From Flavobacterium humidisoli (lineage in GTDB: Bacteria; Bacteroidota; Bacteroidia; Flavobacteriales; Flavobacteriaceae): a stretch of 64,000 nucleotides of DNA. The notes under the pieces were generated by a model. It did no database searches and was not told the DNA's origin. It worked only from the letters and a program-made list of their open reading frames with translations. The stretch spans positions 5,332,001 to 5,396,000 of the forward strand of contig NZ_CP096829.1 of the NCBI RefSeq assembly GCF_023272795.1, in the 5' to 3' direction. Position numbers and translations under genes: made by a program. Each line of letters opens with the position of its first letter. Within the stretch, counting starts at the first letter, position 1. Positions 16,962-25,491 of the stretch are shown piece by piece.

Positions 16962-18233
16962 ATGACAAAAGAACGTTTAACTTCACTCGATGTCTTTAGA
17001 GGATTTACCATTCTCTTAATGACGATTGTCAATAATCCGGGAAGCTGGTCATCTATTTACCCGCCTTTAGAACATGCTGAATGGCATGGCTGCACGCCTA
17101 CTGACTTAGTTTTCCCGTTTTTTGTTTTCATAATGGGAACTGCAATTCCGTTTGCAATGCCTGTAAAACATTTTGACGGAATTGTTTTCAATAAAATTTT
17201 AGTGCGTTCGCTTAGAATTTTCTGTTTAGGATTATTTTTAAGTGTTTTTAGCAGAATACATTTATTTGGCTTGGAAGGAATTCCGTTATTAGGATTGCGA
17301 TTAATTATTGCTTTTGCAGTTGCTTACGCGCTTTTAGGAAACTTTTCAATGAAAATCAAAACCATTCTTGCCGTTGGTGTATTTCTAATCCTTATTTCAT
17401 TATCGTTTAGCGGTCTGGAGCATTTTGAAGATACTAGAATTCCAGGCGTTTTACAGCGAATTGCAATTGTATATTTCTTTACTTCTATTTTATATCTAAA
17501 GACCAATTTAAAAACACAGCTTTTAGTTTTAGCAGGGCTCTTAGTTGGATATTGGCTTGTAATGGCTTTTGTTCCCGTTCCTGGATTTGGTCCAGCCAAT
17601 TTTGATAAAGGAACTAATCTTGCTGCTTGGATAGACGATACCCTTTTAAACGGACATTTATGGGCATCGTCTAAAACTTGGGATCCAGAAGGAATCTTGA
17701 GCACTTTGCCTGCAATTGGAACTGGAATTTTAGGAATGTACATTGGCCAGTTATTAAACTTATCTGTTGATAAAATCGAAATTGTAAAAAAGACAGCCAT
17801 TGCAGGAACGGTATTAGTAATTGCAGGTTTAATCTGGAACATCTTCTTCCCTATCAACAAATCGCTTTGGACGAGTTCTTATGTGTTATACACAGCTGGA
17901 ATCGCAACAATATGTTTAACGCTTTTGTATTATATAATCGATATTAAAGGGCATAAAAAATGGACGAAATTATTTCTGATTTGGGGTGTAAACCCCATGA
18001 TTGTGTTTTTCTTTTCTGGAATAATTCCGAGAGTTTTAAGTGCTATAAAAATAGCCGATCCTGAAAAAGCTGGCGAAGAAATTGGGCTTCAAGCCTATAT
18101 ATATAATCATGGAATTGTTCCTTGTTTTGAAAACCCATTAAACGCATCACTAGTTTACGCTTTGTCTTATGCTGTTTTCTGGTCGTTTATCTTATGGATT
18201 TTCTACAAAAAGAAACTGATTTTTAAAGTGTAA
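16962..18233 (+). CDS. DUF5009 / NagX-like membrane acyltransferase
   Basis: A 423-residue polytopic inner-membrane protein (about 10-11 hydrophobic helices) beginning RLTSLDVFRGFTILLMTIVNNPGSW, with EWHGCTPTDLVFPFFVFIMG following. This is the N-terminus of the COG4299 family, relatives of the lysosomal heparan-alpha-glucosaminide N-acetyltransferase and of NagX proteins found in bacterial GlcNAc-use gene sets. The family moves an acetyl group from cytoplasmic acetyl-CoA to an amino sugar on the far side of the membrane. The His in EWHGC (about residue 43) is conserved in many members. It could re-acetylate GlcN or muramic acid released from de-N-acetylated murein; that role is inferred. It is the last gene of the plus-strand cell-wall cluster. 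Confidence 0.82.
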   Translation: MTKERLTSLDVFRGFTILLMTIVNNPGSWSSIYPPLEHAEWHGCTPTDLVFPFFVFIMGTAIPFAMPVKHFDGIVFNKILVRSLRIFCLGLFLSVFSRIHLFGLEGIPLLGLRLIIAFAVAYALLGNFSMKIKTILAVGVFLILISLSFSGLEHFEDTRIPGVLQRIAIVYFFTSILYLKTNLKTQLLVLAGLLVGYWLVMAFVPVPGFGPANFDKGTNLAAWIDDTLLNGHLWASSKTWDPEGILSTLPAIGTGILGMYIGQLLNLSVDKIEIVKKTAIAGTVLVIAGLIWNIFFPINKSLWTSSYVLYTAGIATICLTLLYYIIDIKGHKKWTKLFLIWGVNPMIVFFFSGIIPRVLSAIKIADPEKAGEEIGLQAYIYNHGIVPCFENPLNASLVYALSYAVFWSFILWIFYKKKLIFKV

Positions 18234-18342
18234 ATCAGTTACAAAAATATTTCGGCCGGACTTAATAGTTTGATGTGGTTATCGTTCTAACACTTATGTA
18301 AAGATCATATTTCTTTTTTTCTAAAAATTTTAAGAAAAGCAG

Positions 18343-18350
18343 TATCTTGC
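18343..18350 (+). promoter_or_regulatory. Possible -7 element for the first MocR gene
   Basis: TATCTTGC is a one-mismatch fit to TAnnTTTG, 31 bp upstream of the ATG at 18382, with no better candidate in the 148-bp gap. Confidence 0.35.
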
Positions 18351-18381
18351 CGTACCAACAAAAAGTGTCAGTTTATAAATT

Positions 18382-19872
18382 ATGGATAGTCCGGTTGAAA
18401 TTCCTTTTAAAAGCTTTATTCAGCTTAAACCAGAAGAAAGCACTGCTATTTATCTGCAGCTTGTTTTTGAGTTTATCAAAGCCATACAAACGGGTTTTCT
18501 TCCCGAAGGCACCAAACTTCCTGGTACCAGAATTTTATGTAAAGTGCTTTCTGTTAACCGAAACACTTTAATCAAAGCCTTTCAGGATTTAGAATCGCAA
18601 GGCTGGATTGAAACACTTCCGAACAAAGGAACTTTTATTTTATCACAGCAAAAACAAAAGAACAAGGCCGAATTTATTCTTTCGAAAGAACAAAATGTAT
18701 CTCCAGATAATATTGGTTTTAGTTTTCAGCGTTCTACTATTCTTGAAAGTCCAATAGAAATCAGTAATCTGCCATACCAATTTAATGACGGAATGCCTGA
18801 TTTAAGATTAGTTCAAACTGATGTTTTGGCCAGATTATATGTTTCGAAATTAAAAAGACGAAAAACATCTAAAACCTACGAACAGATAGAATTGCGCTCG
18901 CATTCCAACTTTAAAACTCATTTTTCTAATTATCTGAATCTTACTCGAGGAATTCGTATTTCAACTTCAAATCTTCTCACCACAAGCAGTCACGAAATTG
19001 CATTGTATTTGGTAACAAAAGTGCTTATTACTCCAGGCGATAAAGTGGTTGTAGCTTCGCCGGGATATTATATGTCAAACATGACGCTGACCAATACGGG
19101 AGCACAAATAATTTCTCTTCCAGTAAATGAAGATGGAATTGATACCAAACATTTAAAAGAAATTTGCGAAACAACAAAAATCAGGGTCTTATACTTAACA
19201 TCCAATTATCATTATCCGACCACCATTTCGCTTAGCGCCAAAAAAAGAATCGAAGTTCTGGAATTGGCCAACCAATACGGATTTGTGATTTTGGAAGATG
19301 ATTACGATTTTGAGTTTCATTACGATAATAATCCTGTTTTGCCATTAGCCGCTTTTGATTCCAATCAAAAAGTAGTTTATATCGGCTCTTTCGGAAAATC
19401 ATTGCCATCAGGATTCAGTTATGGTTTTGTGGCCGCGCCTGCCGAATTTATCAAAGAACTCGAAAAGCATCAAAACATTCTTGAACCAAAAATTGATGTT
19501 ATAAAAGAACAGGTTTTGACCGAATGGATTACCGAAGGCGAAGTGCACCGACTTTCTAAAAAAAATAAAAAAATCTATAAAGAACGACGTGATCATTTTG
19601 TTGCGATTCTTAATGATAAACTTAAAGATAGGATCAAGTTTAAAATTCCGCCCAGAGGATTGGCAATTTGGGTCGAATGGCTGGACCATTTTAATCTGGT
19701 ACAATTTCAAAAAGAATGTTCCAAACAAGGTTTATTTCTCCCAAAGACCATTTTATACCAAACCAAAAATCTTACTGCCACACGGTTAGGATTTGGAAAT
19801 TTGGAAAAAGAAGAAATGGAAAAAGCAGTTGCTATTTTGAGTAACTCTTTAGCAATTATTCTAGAAAATTAA
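18382..19872 (+). CDS. MocR/PdxR-type GntR regulator with aminotransferase domain
   Basis: 496 residues. An N-terminal GntR winged helix (about 20-88: IYLQLVFEFIKAIQTGFLPEG, then LSVNRNTLIKAFQDLESQGWI) is joined to a type I aminotransferase-like domain (about 130-495). The PLP lysine is Lys339 in GSFGKSLPSGF and the upstream LEDDYDFEFHY supplies the cofactor-binding Asp. Such regulators bind PLP or a PLP-amino acid adduct and control nearby metabolic genes, often divergent ones; here the neighbour on each side is a membrane acyltransferase and a catalase, so the target is unclear. A second MocR protein is at 58367. The ATG at 18382 is the only start giving a complete winged helix. Confidence 0.9.
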   Translation: MDSPVEIPFKSFIQLKPEESTAIYLQLVFEFIKAIQTGFLPEGTKLPGTRILCKVLSVNRNTLIKAFQDLESQGWIETLPNKGTFILSQQKQKNKAEFILSKEQNVSPDNIGFSFQRSTILESPIEISNLPYQFNDGMPDLRLVQTDVLARLYVSKLKRRKTSKTYEQIELRSHSNFKTHFSNYLNLTRGIRISTSNLLTTSSHEIALYLVTKVLITPGDKVVVASPGYYMSNMTLTNTGAQIISLPVNEDGIDTKHLKEICETTKIRVLYLTSNYHYPTTISLSAKKRIEVLELANQYGFVILEDDYDFEFHYDNNPVLPLAAFDSNQKVVYIGSFGKSLPSGFSYGFVAAPAEFIKELEKHQNILEPKIDVIKEQVLTEWITEGEVHRLSKKNKKIYKERRDHFVAILNDKLKDRIKFKIPPRGLAIWVEWLDHFNLVQFQKECSKQGLFLPKTILYQTKNLTATRLGFGNLEKEEMEKAVAILSNSLAIILEN

Positions 19873-19937
19873 AGTGATTCTAACTAATAAAAACATAGCC
19901 AATGGTTCAGCTTCATAGATTCAAATGCATCTTTATA

Positions 19938-19973
19938 AAACATAACCCGTGGTTGAAACCACGGGTTATGTTT
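19938..19973. repeat. Long perfect hairpin after the MocR gene
   Basis: A 16-bp perfect stem (arms 19938-19953 and 19958-19973) around the loop TGAA, built on ACATAACCCGTGGT and its complement. It ends in TTT and could terminate the plus-strand MocR transcript. The GC-rich core is unlike the surrounding AT-rich DNA and resembles dispersed REP-type units. Confidence 0.7.
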
Positions 19974-20011
19974 GAATAGAAATGCGTGTAAAAAAATTGT
20001 TTATTCTAAAC

Positions 20012-20041
20012 AAAAAAAATGGCTGTCTTTTGCGACAGCCA
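20012..20041 (-). terminator. Rho-independent terminator of the catalase gene
   Basis: On the minus strand, TGGCTGTC-GCAAAA-GACAGCCA is followed by eight T, immediately after the catalase stop at 20052. Confidence 0.85.
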
Positions 20042-20051
20042 ATTATGTAAT

Positions 20052-22199
20052 TTATTCCAACATTTTTTCTCTTTCCCAGAAACGATGCCTTCCCAAAGCT
20101 TTTATAAACGAAGTCGTTAGTAATTTGTCTGCGCTATTTTCACTTGTCAAAACTCCAGGATCTTTCGATTTTATATCGCTGTTATTTTTTAAGACCTGTA
20201 CTCCTTCGGCTTCAGCCGCAATAAATTTACAGTGATGATACGAATCATTTAAAAACTCTTTTACTTCTTTTATTTTCGAAAGATTTGCAATTCCTTTTCC
20301 ACTTGGAATAAAGACACCATCAAAAAGTACCGATGCTGCAATTTTATAGGTCTGATCTACTGGAATTTCTGTTCCTTCTGCAGAAACAATAGTTCCTAAA
20401 TGTGGCGCTATAATAACGGCTTTTGCTCCTGCATTTTGCAAGGCTGTCTTCATTACTTTCACTGAATCTGCACTTACGCCATCAGTACATAAAAAAGCTA
20501 TTTGTCGAGTTGCAATTGTGTTCGAAATGGTTGGATTTTTAAGCATGCTCAAAGCATCTGAACTCCCTACATTTGGTTTTACTTTTGCAGGTTCTTGAGT
20601 ACCTTCGTCATCTGCTCCAACCCCATGATTGATTGGTTTTTCGATATTTTTTGGAACAGGAATACCTAACGATTTAGCAACCTCTGCTGCTAAACTAGTA
20701 TTTACCTGATTTAAAAGTCCGAGCATTCTTTCTCTAATCGAAATCGTTTCTACTTTTCCTAATTCAAAAGACAAAGCACTTGCAATATGATTTTGTTCTA
20801 TAGGCGTCTGACTGTTGTAAAAAAACGCTGCTTGACTAAAATGATCCGAAAAACTGCTACTTCTCGCTCGTACTTTATGGGCATCTACTCTTTCATTAAA
20901 ACTTACAAATCCGCCCTGATCTATTTTTGCTTGAAATGGGCATCCGCCTCCTAAAGAATTTGGATGATAACTGACTTTGCCTTTTGCAATTTCCTGACGC
21001 ATATGACCGTCACGCTGATTATTGTGCATTGGCGCAATGGTTCTGTTAATTGGAATTTCGTGAAAATTAGGACTTCCTAATCTTGATAATTGCGTATCGG
21101 TATACGAAAATAATCTTCCTTGCAACAAAGGATCGTTAGAAAAATCAATTCCAGGAACTATGTGTCCTGGGTGAAAAGCCACCTGTTCTGTTTCTGCAAA
21201 AAAGTTATCTGGATTTTTATTCAAGACCATTTTTCCGATAATCGTTACGGGAACCAATTCTTCTGGAACCAATTTTGTTGGATCAAGCAAATCAAAATCA
21301 AATTTATGCTCGTCGCTTTCAGGAATAATCTGCACCCCTAATTCCCATTCTGGAAAATTTCCTGCTTCTATAGCTTCCCATAAATCCAACTTATGAAAAT
21401 CTGAATTTTTTCCTGATATTTTCTGTGCTTCATCCCAAGCAACTCCGTGTGTGCCTAATTTGGGTTTCCAATGAAATTTTACAAAATGCGATTCGTTTTT
21501 ATCATTAATAAATCTAAAAGTATGAACTCCAAAACCTTCCATCATTCTTAAACTTCTAGGAATCGCCCTGTCGCTCATTACCCACATAATCATGTGCATA
21601 GATTCAGGCATTAGCGAAATAAAATCCCAAAACGTATCATGTGCCGAAGCGGCTTGCGGAATTTCATTATGCGGTTCTCCTTTAACAGCATGAATCAAGT
21701 CTGGAAATTTCATGGCATCTTGAATAAAAAATACTGGCATATTATTTCCAACTAAATCAAAAATACCTTCCTGTGTATAAAATTTTACAGCAAAACCTCG
21801 AACATCACGAGCTAAATCGGTAGATCCTCTAGAACCAGCAACAGTCGAGAATCGAACAAAAACTGGTGTTTTGATACTCTTATCGTTTAAGAAGCCGGCT
21901 TTGGTATATTTTTCCATGCTTTCGTACAATTCAAAATAACCATGCGCTCCCGAACCTCGTGCATGAACAATTCGTTCTGGAATTCTTTCGTGATCAAAAT
22001 GGGTTATTTTTTCTCGTAATATGAAATCTTCTAAAAGAGAAGGTCCTCTTTCTCCAGACTTTAAAGTATTGTTATTGTCATTTATTTTAACGCCTTGGTT
22101 GGTGGTTAAAAATTCATTCTCGGCATTTGATTTATTGTATTCTAAATCATTCTGTTTCCCATCAGAATTGTCTTGGTTTGTTTTTTTTGAATTTTTCAT
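20052..22199 (-). CDS. katE: Large-subunit (HPII-type) catalase
   Basis: A 715-residue monofunctional haem catalase that breaks hydrogen peroxide into water and oxygen. The distal His79 lies in RIVHARGSGAHGYFELYES and the proximal haem ligand Tyr366 in GRLFSYTDTQLSRLG. Residues about 560-715 form the extra C-terminal flavodoxin/DJ-1-like domain (AFLCTDGVSADSVKVMKTAL; GVFIPSGKG) that marks the large clade-2 catalases such as E. coli KatE (753 residues). No signal peptide; a charged, Asn-rich N-terminal extension precedes the core. Minus-strand TAACTTTG at 22271-22264 is a good -7 element. It stands alone with its own terminator, back to back with the ligD operon. Confidence 0.95.
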   Translation of the reverse strand: MKNSKKTNQDNSDGKQNDLEYNKSNAENEFLTTNQGVKINDNNNTLKSGERGPSLLEDFILREKITHFDHERIPERIVHARGSGAHGYFELYESMEKYTKAGFLNDKSIKTPVFVRFSTVAGSRGSTDLARDVRGFAVKFYTQEGIFDLVGNNMPVFFIQDAMKFPDLIHAVKGEPHNEIPQAASAHDTFWDFISLMPESMHMIMWVMSDRAIPRSLRMMEGFGVHTFRFINDKNESHFVKFHWKPKLGTHGVAWDEAQKISGKNSDFHKLDLWEAIEAGNFPEWELGVQIIPESDEHKFDFDLLDPTKLVPEELVPVTIIGKMVLNKNPDNFFAETEQVAFHPGHIVPGIDFSNDPLLQGRLFSYTDTQLSRLGSPNFHEIPINRTIAPMHNNQRDGHMRQEIAKGKVSYHPNSLGGGCPFQAKIDQGGFVSFNERVDAHKVRARSSSFSDHFSQAAFFYNSQTPIEQNHIASALSFELGKVETISIRERMLGLLNQVNTSLAAEVAKSLGIPVPKNIEKPINHGVGADDEGTQEPAKVKPNVGSSDALSMLKNPTISNTIATRQIAFLCTDGVSADSVKVMKTALQNAGAKAVIIAPHLGTIVSAEGTEIPVDQTYKIAASVLFDGVFIPSGKGIANLSKIKEVKEFLNDSYHHCKFIAAEAEGVQVLKNNSDIKSKDPGVLTSENSADKLLTTSFIKALGRHRFWEREKMLE

Positions 22200-22263
22200 T
22201 TTCCGTTGATTTTACATTTATCATTCATGAAGCTTGTGAGGTATTTCTCAAACAATAGGCTAG

Positions 22264-22271
22264 CAAAGTTA
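22264..22271 (-). promoter_or_regulatory. -7 element of the catalase promoter
   Basis: Minus-strand TAACTTTG, 64 bp upstream of the katE ATG; exact match to TAnnTTTG. Confidence 0.5.
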
Positions 22272-22414
22272 GAGTGCTTTTCAAATTAAAATTTATACAA
22301 TTCAGCTTAAGGATTATAACATTCGAACTACAAAGCATATGAAAATCAATGTATTACTGATAATTATATAAGTGCTGTTTTTAATCCTATAACAGAAGGC
22401 AGCCTTTATAAAAG

Positions 22415-22422
22415 TAACTTTG
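22415..22422 (+). promoter_or_regulatory. -7 element of the ligD operon
   Basis: TAACTTTG, 32 bp upstream of the ATG at 22455, the same eight bases as in the divergent catalase promoter. Confidence 0.5.
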
Positions 22423-22454
22423 AAATAGAGTTTTTAATTCAAAAAAAGGTCGAC

Positions 22455-22934
22455 ATGATTTACACTATTATACAATTGATTTTAATTTCTATTGCGGCAA
22501 CATCAGCTATGACTTGGTTCAGCTATGCTATGTCGAAGAATTTTAAAGAATTGTATAAAGAACCCGTTTTGTTGAGTTTTGCTCTAAAAAAAACAAATAC
22601 AAGCCTTTCTGAAGAATCTCAGAAAACTTGGGGATGGCTGATACATTACATTATTGGTTTTCTATTTGTTATGGGATATCATATAGTATGGGTAAAGAAT
22701 ATTTTACCAATTTCTCCACTAAGTGCTCTTATATTAGGAGTTATCAGTGGTGTAATTGGCATATTCAGCTGGATTATCATATTTAAAATGACCAATCATC
22801 AACCCCCAATTGATTTTAAAGGTTATTATATTCAGCTGTTCTTTGCCCATATTATTTTTGCTGTAACAGCAACGGCGCTTTACTCTATTTCATTCACCAT
22901 TTTAATTCTTTTGAAAGCTTATGTCACTGTCTAA
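22455..22934 (+). CDS. Small four-helix membrane protein of unknown function, overlapping ligD
   Basis: A 159-residue protein I do not recognise. It has four hydrophobic segments (about residues 2-24, 62-82, 86-110 and 124-155), a short soluble loop after the first (MSKNFKELYKEPVLLSF...) and no catalytic motif that I can see. The N-terminus lacks a cleavable signal. Its stop lies 14 nt inside ligD, so the two are probably one transcript and may be translationally coupled. A promoter-like TAACTTTG lies just upstream. Its reading frame has normal codon use and clear membrane character, so it is a real gene; its link to end joining is only positional. Confidence 0.75.
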   Translation: MIYTIIQLILISIAATSAMTWFSYAMSKNFKELYKEPVLLSFALKKTNTSLSEESQKTWGWLIHYIIGFLFVMGYHIVWVKNILPISPLSALILGVISGVIGIFSWIIIFKMTNHQPPIDFKGYYIQLFFAHIIFAVTATALYSISFTILILLKAYVTV

Positions 22935-25491
22935 ATACCATCAAAAAAGAGATTTTAAACAAACTCGTGAACCAAAGGGAAAAGTAGAAAAATCGGCTAA
23001 TGAACTGATTTTTGTGGTGCAGAAACATGCTGCGTCGCATCTTCATTACGATTTTAGGTTAGAAATGGATGGAGTTTTAAAAAGTTGGGCAGTGCCAAAA
23101 GGCCCGTCAATGGATCCAGAAGTAAAACGTCTCGCGATGATGGTAGAAGATCATCCGTATAGTTACAAGGATTTTGAAGGTACAATTCCACAAGGAAATT
23201 ACGGCGCTGGAAATGTAATTGTGTGGGATAATGGAACGTATACTTCGGACGAAAAAACAGCTTCGGACGAAAAACAATTATTAAGCGATTTGGAGAAAGG
23301 ACGTTTAAGCTTTATTCTAAAAGGAAAAAAACTAAAAGGCGAATTTTCGTTGATTAAACTTCATGGCAAACAAGAAAATGCTTGGCTTTTAATCAAGAAA
23401 AACGACAAGTATGCCTCTAGTGAAGATATTTTAGAAAAAAATAAATCGGTTATTTCTAAAAGAAGTTTAGAACAGCTGATAGAAAAAGCTGAAAAACTGT
23501 CTTCAAAAACAGAAGAAAAAACAGTTGAGAAAAAAGCAGTAAAAAAAAAGTCTAATCCGAAAGTTGAAATAGCTGAATTTATAAAACCAATGCTTGCCAG
23601 CGTACGCGAAAAGCCATTTGATGATGAGGAATGGATTTTCGAAAATAAATACGACGGTTACAGAACCATTGCTGTCATAAATGCGCAACAAGTCGATTTG
23701 TATAGCAGAAATGAACTTTCTTTTAATGCTAATTTTAAACCCATTGCCGACGAATTAAAACAAATTGATCATACAGTAGTTTTGGATGGCGAAATTGTGG
23801 TTGAAAATGATGCAGGAAAAGCCGATTTCCAATTGCTTCAAAAATATATGAAAACCGGAATCGGAAATCTTAAATATTATGTCTTTGATTTATTGAATTT
23901 GGATGGAAATCTGATTACTGAATTATCCCTTTTGGAACGAAAAGAACTGCTGAAAATTCTCTTCAATAAATATCCTTTTTCAAATGTTTTTTATTCTGAA
24001 CATACTATTGGCGACGGAATAAAACAATTTGAAAAAGCAGTTAAAAATAAAACGGAAGGCATAATTGCCAAAAGAGCCGATAGCACTTATGCGGCAAACA
24101 GAAGAAGTACAAACTGGCTCAAAATAAAAACAGCAAACGAAGAAGAAGCCATAATTATTGGAATCACCGAACCTAAAAATTCGAGAAAGTATTTTGGCGC
24201 ACTTCTTCTTGGTCAATATAATGGAAAAAAACTGCAATATATTGGCAAATGCGGAACAGGTTTTACTGAATCTGTACTGAAAGATTTATACACTCAACTC
24301 GAGCCTTACTTTATAGAAAAATCTCCGCTTGACGAAAAAATCTCTTTGCGCGATCCCATTCAATGGGTAAAACCAAAGCTTGTTTGTCAGGTAAAATTTT
24401 CCGAATGGACACAGGATCAGCATTTGCGTCATCCTGTTTATCTTGGAACAAGAATAGACAAAAAAGCAGTGGAAGTTAATTTTAATGGCAATGACAATAG
24501 CAATGTAGAAAACGATAATAATGGGAGTTCTAATTTAATTGAAATGGAAGAATCAAATAAACACAAAACTGAGAATGATTACGATTTAAAAATTGGCAAA
24601 ACGACTTTACATCTCACCAATCAGAATAAAGTTTATTTTCCAAAAGATGGTATTACGAAAGGTGATATTGTGCAATATTATAATGAAGTTTCAGAACTGA
24701 TTTTGCCGTATTTAAAAGATCGTCCAGAATCGATGAACCGTTTCCCGAACGGTATTGATTCTCCTAGTTTTTATCAGAAAGATGTCGATGTCGATAAAAT
24801 TCCGAAATGGCTTAAAACCAAAAAAATCTTCTCAGAATCCAACAACGCCAACATTGATTATCTTATTTGCAATAATAAAGAAACACTAGTTTATATGGCC
24901 AATTTGGGCTGTATTGAAATGAATCCGTGGAATTCGACCATAAAGCATATTCAGAATCCAGATTGGCTTGTAATTGATTTAGATCCCGCAAAAGACGACT
25001 TTAAACTAGTGGTTCAAACGGCTTTGGTCGTAAAAGAAGTTTTAGACGAGTTGGAAACCGAATGTTTGTGCAAAACTTCGGGCGCTTCGGGACTTCATAT
25101 TTACATTCCGCTTGGCGCGCAATACGATTATGATTCGATTAAAATTCTAGCCGAATTAATTGCCAAAGAAATACATTCCAGACTGCCCTATATTACTTCG
25201 GTTGACAGAAGCATCAAAAAAAGAAAAAATAAACTGTATATCGATTTTTTACAGAACCGACGCGGGCAAACTTTGGCAGCGCCGTATTCAGTCCGTCCAA
25301 AACCTGGCGCAACAGTTTCTACGCCTTTAGAATGGAGTGAAGTGAATGAAAAACTGCATCCGTCGCAATTTACCATCAAAAATGTATTGAGTCGTTTTGA
25401 GAAAAAAGGCGATTTATGGAAACCCGTTTTATCCAAAGGAGCCAATATTAAAAAGATTATTCACAAACTGGAAAATAGTCAAAACGCTTAA
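22921..25491 (+). CDS. ligD: Multidomain DNA ligase D (phosphoesterase-ligase-polymerase)
   Basis: An 856-residue non-homologous end-joining enzyme. Order of domains: 3'-phosphoesterase (about 10-160; HLHYDFRLEMDGVLKSWAVPKGPS is its core, positions about 40-63), ATP-dependent ligase (about 220-520; nucleophile Lys243 in FENKYDGYR), then archaeo-eukaryotic primase-type polymerase (about 560-850; DWLVIDLDPA with the metal-binding Asp685-x-Asp687, and SGLHIYIPLG). The Lys-rich linker (about 200-215) joins the first two. It processes and seals double-strand breaks with Ku, encoded convergently with overlapping stop codons at 25488-25491. The PE-Lig-Pol order is one of the known LigD arrangements. 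Confidence 0.96.
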   Translation: MSLSKYHQKRDFKQTREPKGKVEKSANELIFVVQKHAASHLHYDFRLEMDGVLKSWAVPKGPSMDPEVKRLAMMVEDHPYSYKDFEGTIPQGNYGAGNVIVWDNGTYTSDEKTASDEKQLLSDLEKGRLSFILKGKKLKGEFSLIKLHGKQENAWLLIKKNDKYASSEDILEKNKSVISKRSLEQLIEKAEKLSSKTEEKTVEKKAVKKKSNPKVEIAEFIKPMLASVREKPFDDEEWIFENKYDGYRTIAVINAQQVDLYSRNELSFNANFKPIADELKQIDHTVVLDGEIVVENDAGKADFQLLQKYMKTGIGNLKYYVFDLLNLDGNLITELSLLERKELLKILFNKYPFSNVFYSEHTIGDGIKQFEKAVKNKTEGIIAKRADSTYAANRRSTNWLKIKTANEEEAIIIGITEPKNSRKYFGALLLGQYNGKKLQYIGKCGTGFTESVLKDLYTQLEPYFIEKSPLDEKISLRDPIQWVKPKLVCQVKFSEWTQDQHLRHPVYLGTRIDKKAVEVNFNGNDNSNVENDNNGSSNLIEMEESNKHKTENDYDLKIGKTTLHLTNQNKVYFPKDGITKGDIVQYYNEVSELILPYLKDRPESMNRFPNGIDSPSFYQKDVDVDKIPKWLKTKKIFSESNNANIDYLICNNKETLVYMANLGCIEMNPWNSTIKHIQNPDWLVIDLDPAKDDFKLVVQTALVVKEVLDELETECLCKTSGASGLHIYIPLGAQYDYDSIKILAELIAKEIHSRLPYITSVDRSIKKRKNKLYIDFLQNRRGQTLAAPYSVRPKPGATVSTPLEWSEVNEKLHPSQFTIKNVLSRFEKKGDLWKPVLSKGANIKKIIHKLENSQNA

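Noticed and set aside
17324..17860. 178-codon open frame on the minus strand
   Set aside because: It lies fully inside the acyltransferase gene on the opposite strand; the predicted protein is basic, lacks any family pattern and has no promoter, as expected for an antisense shadow.
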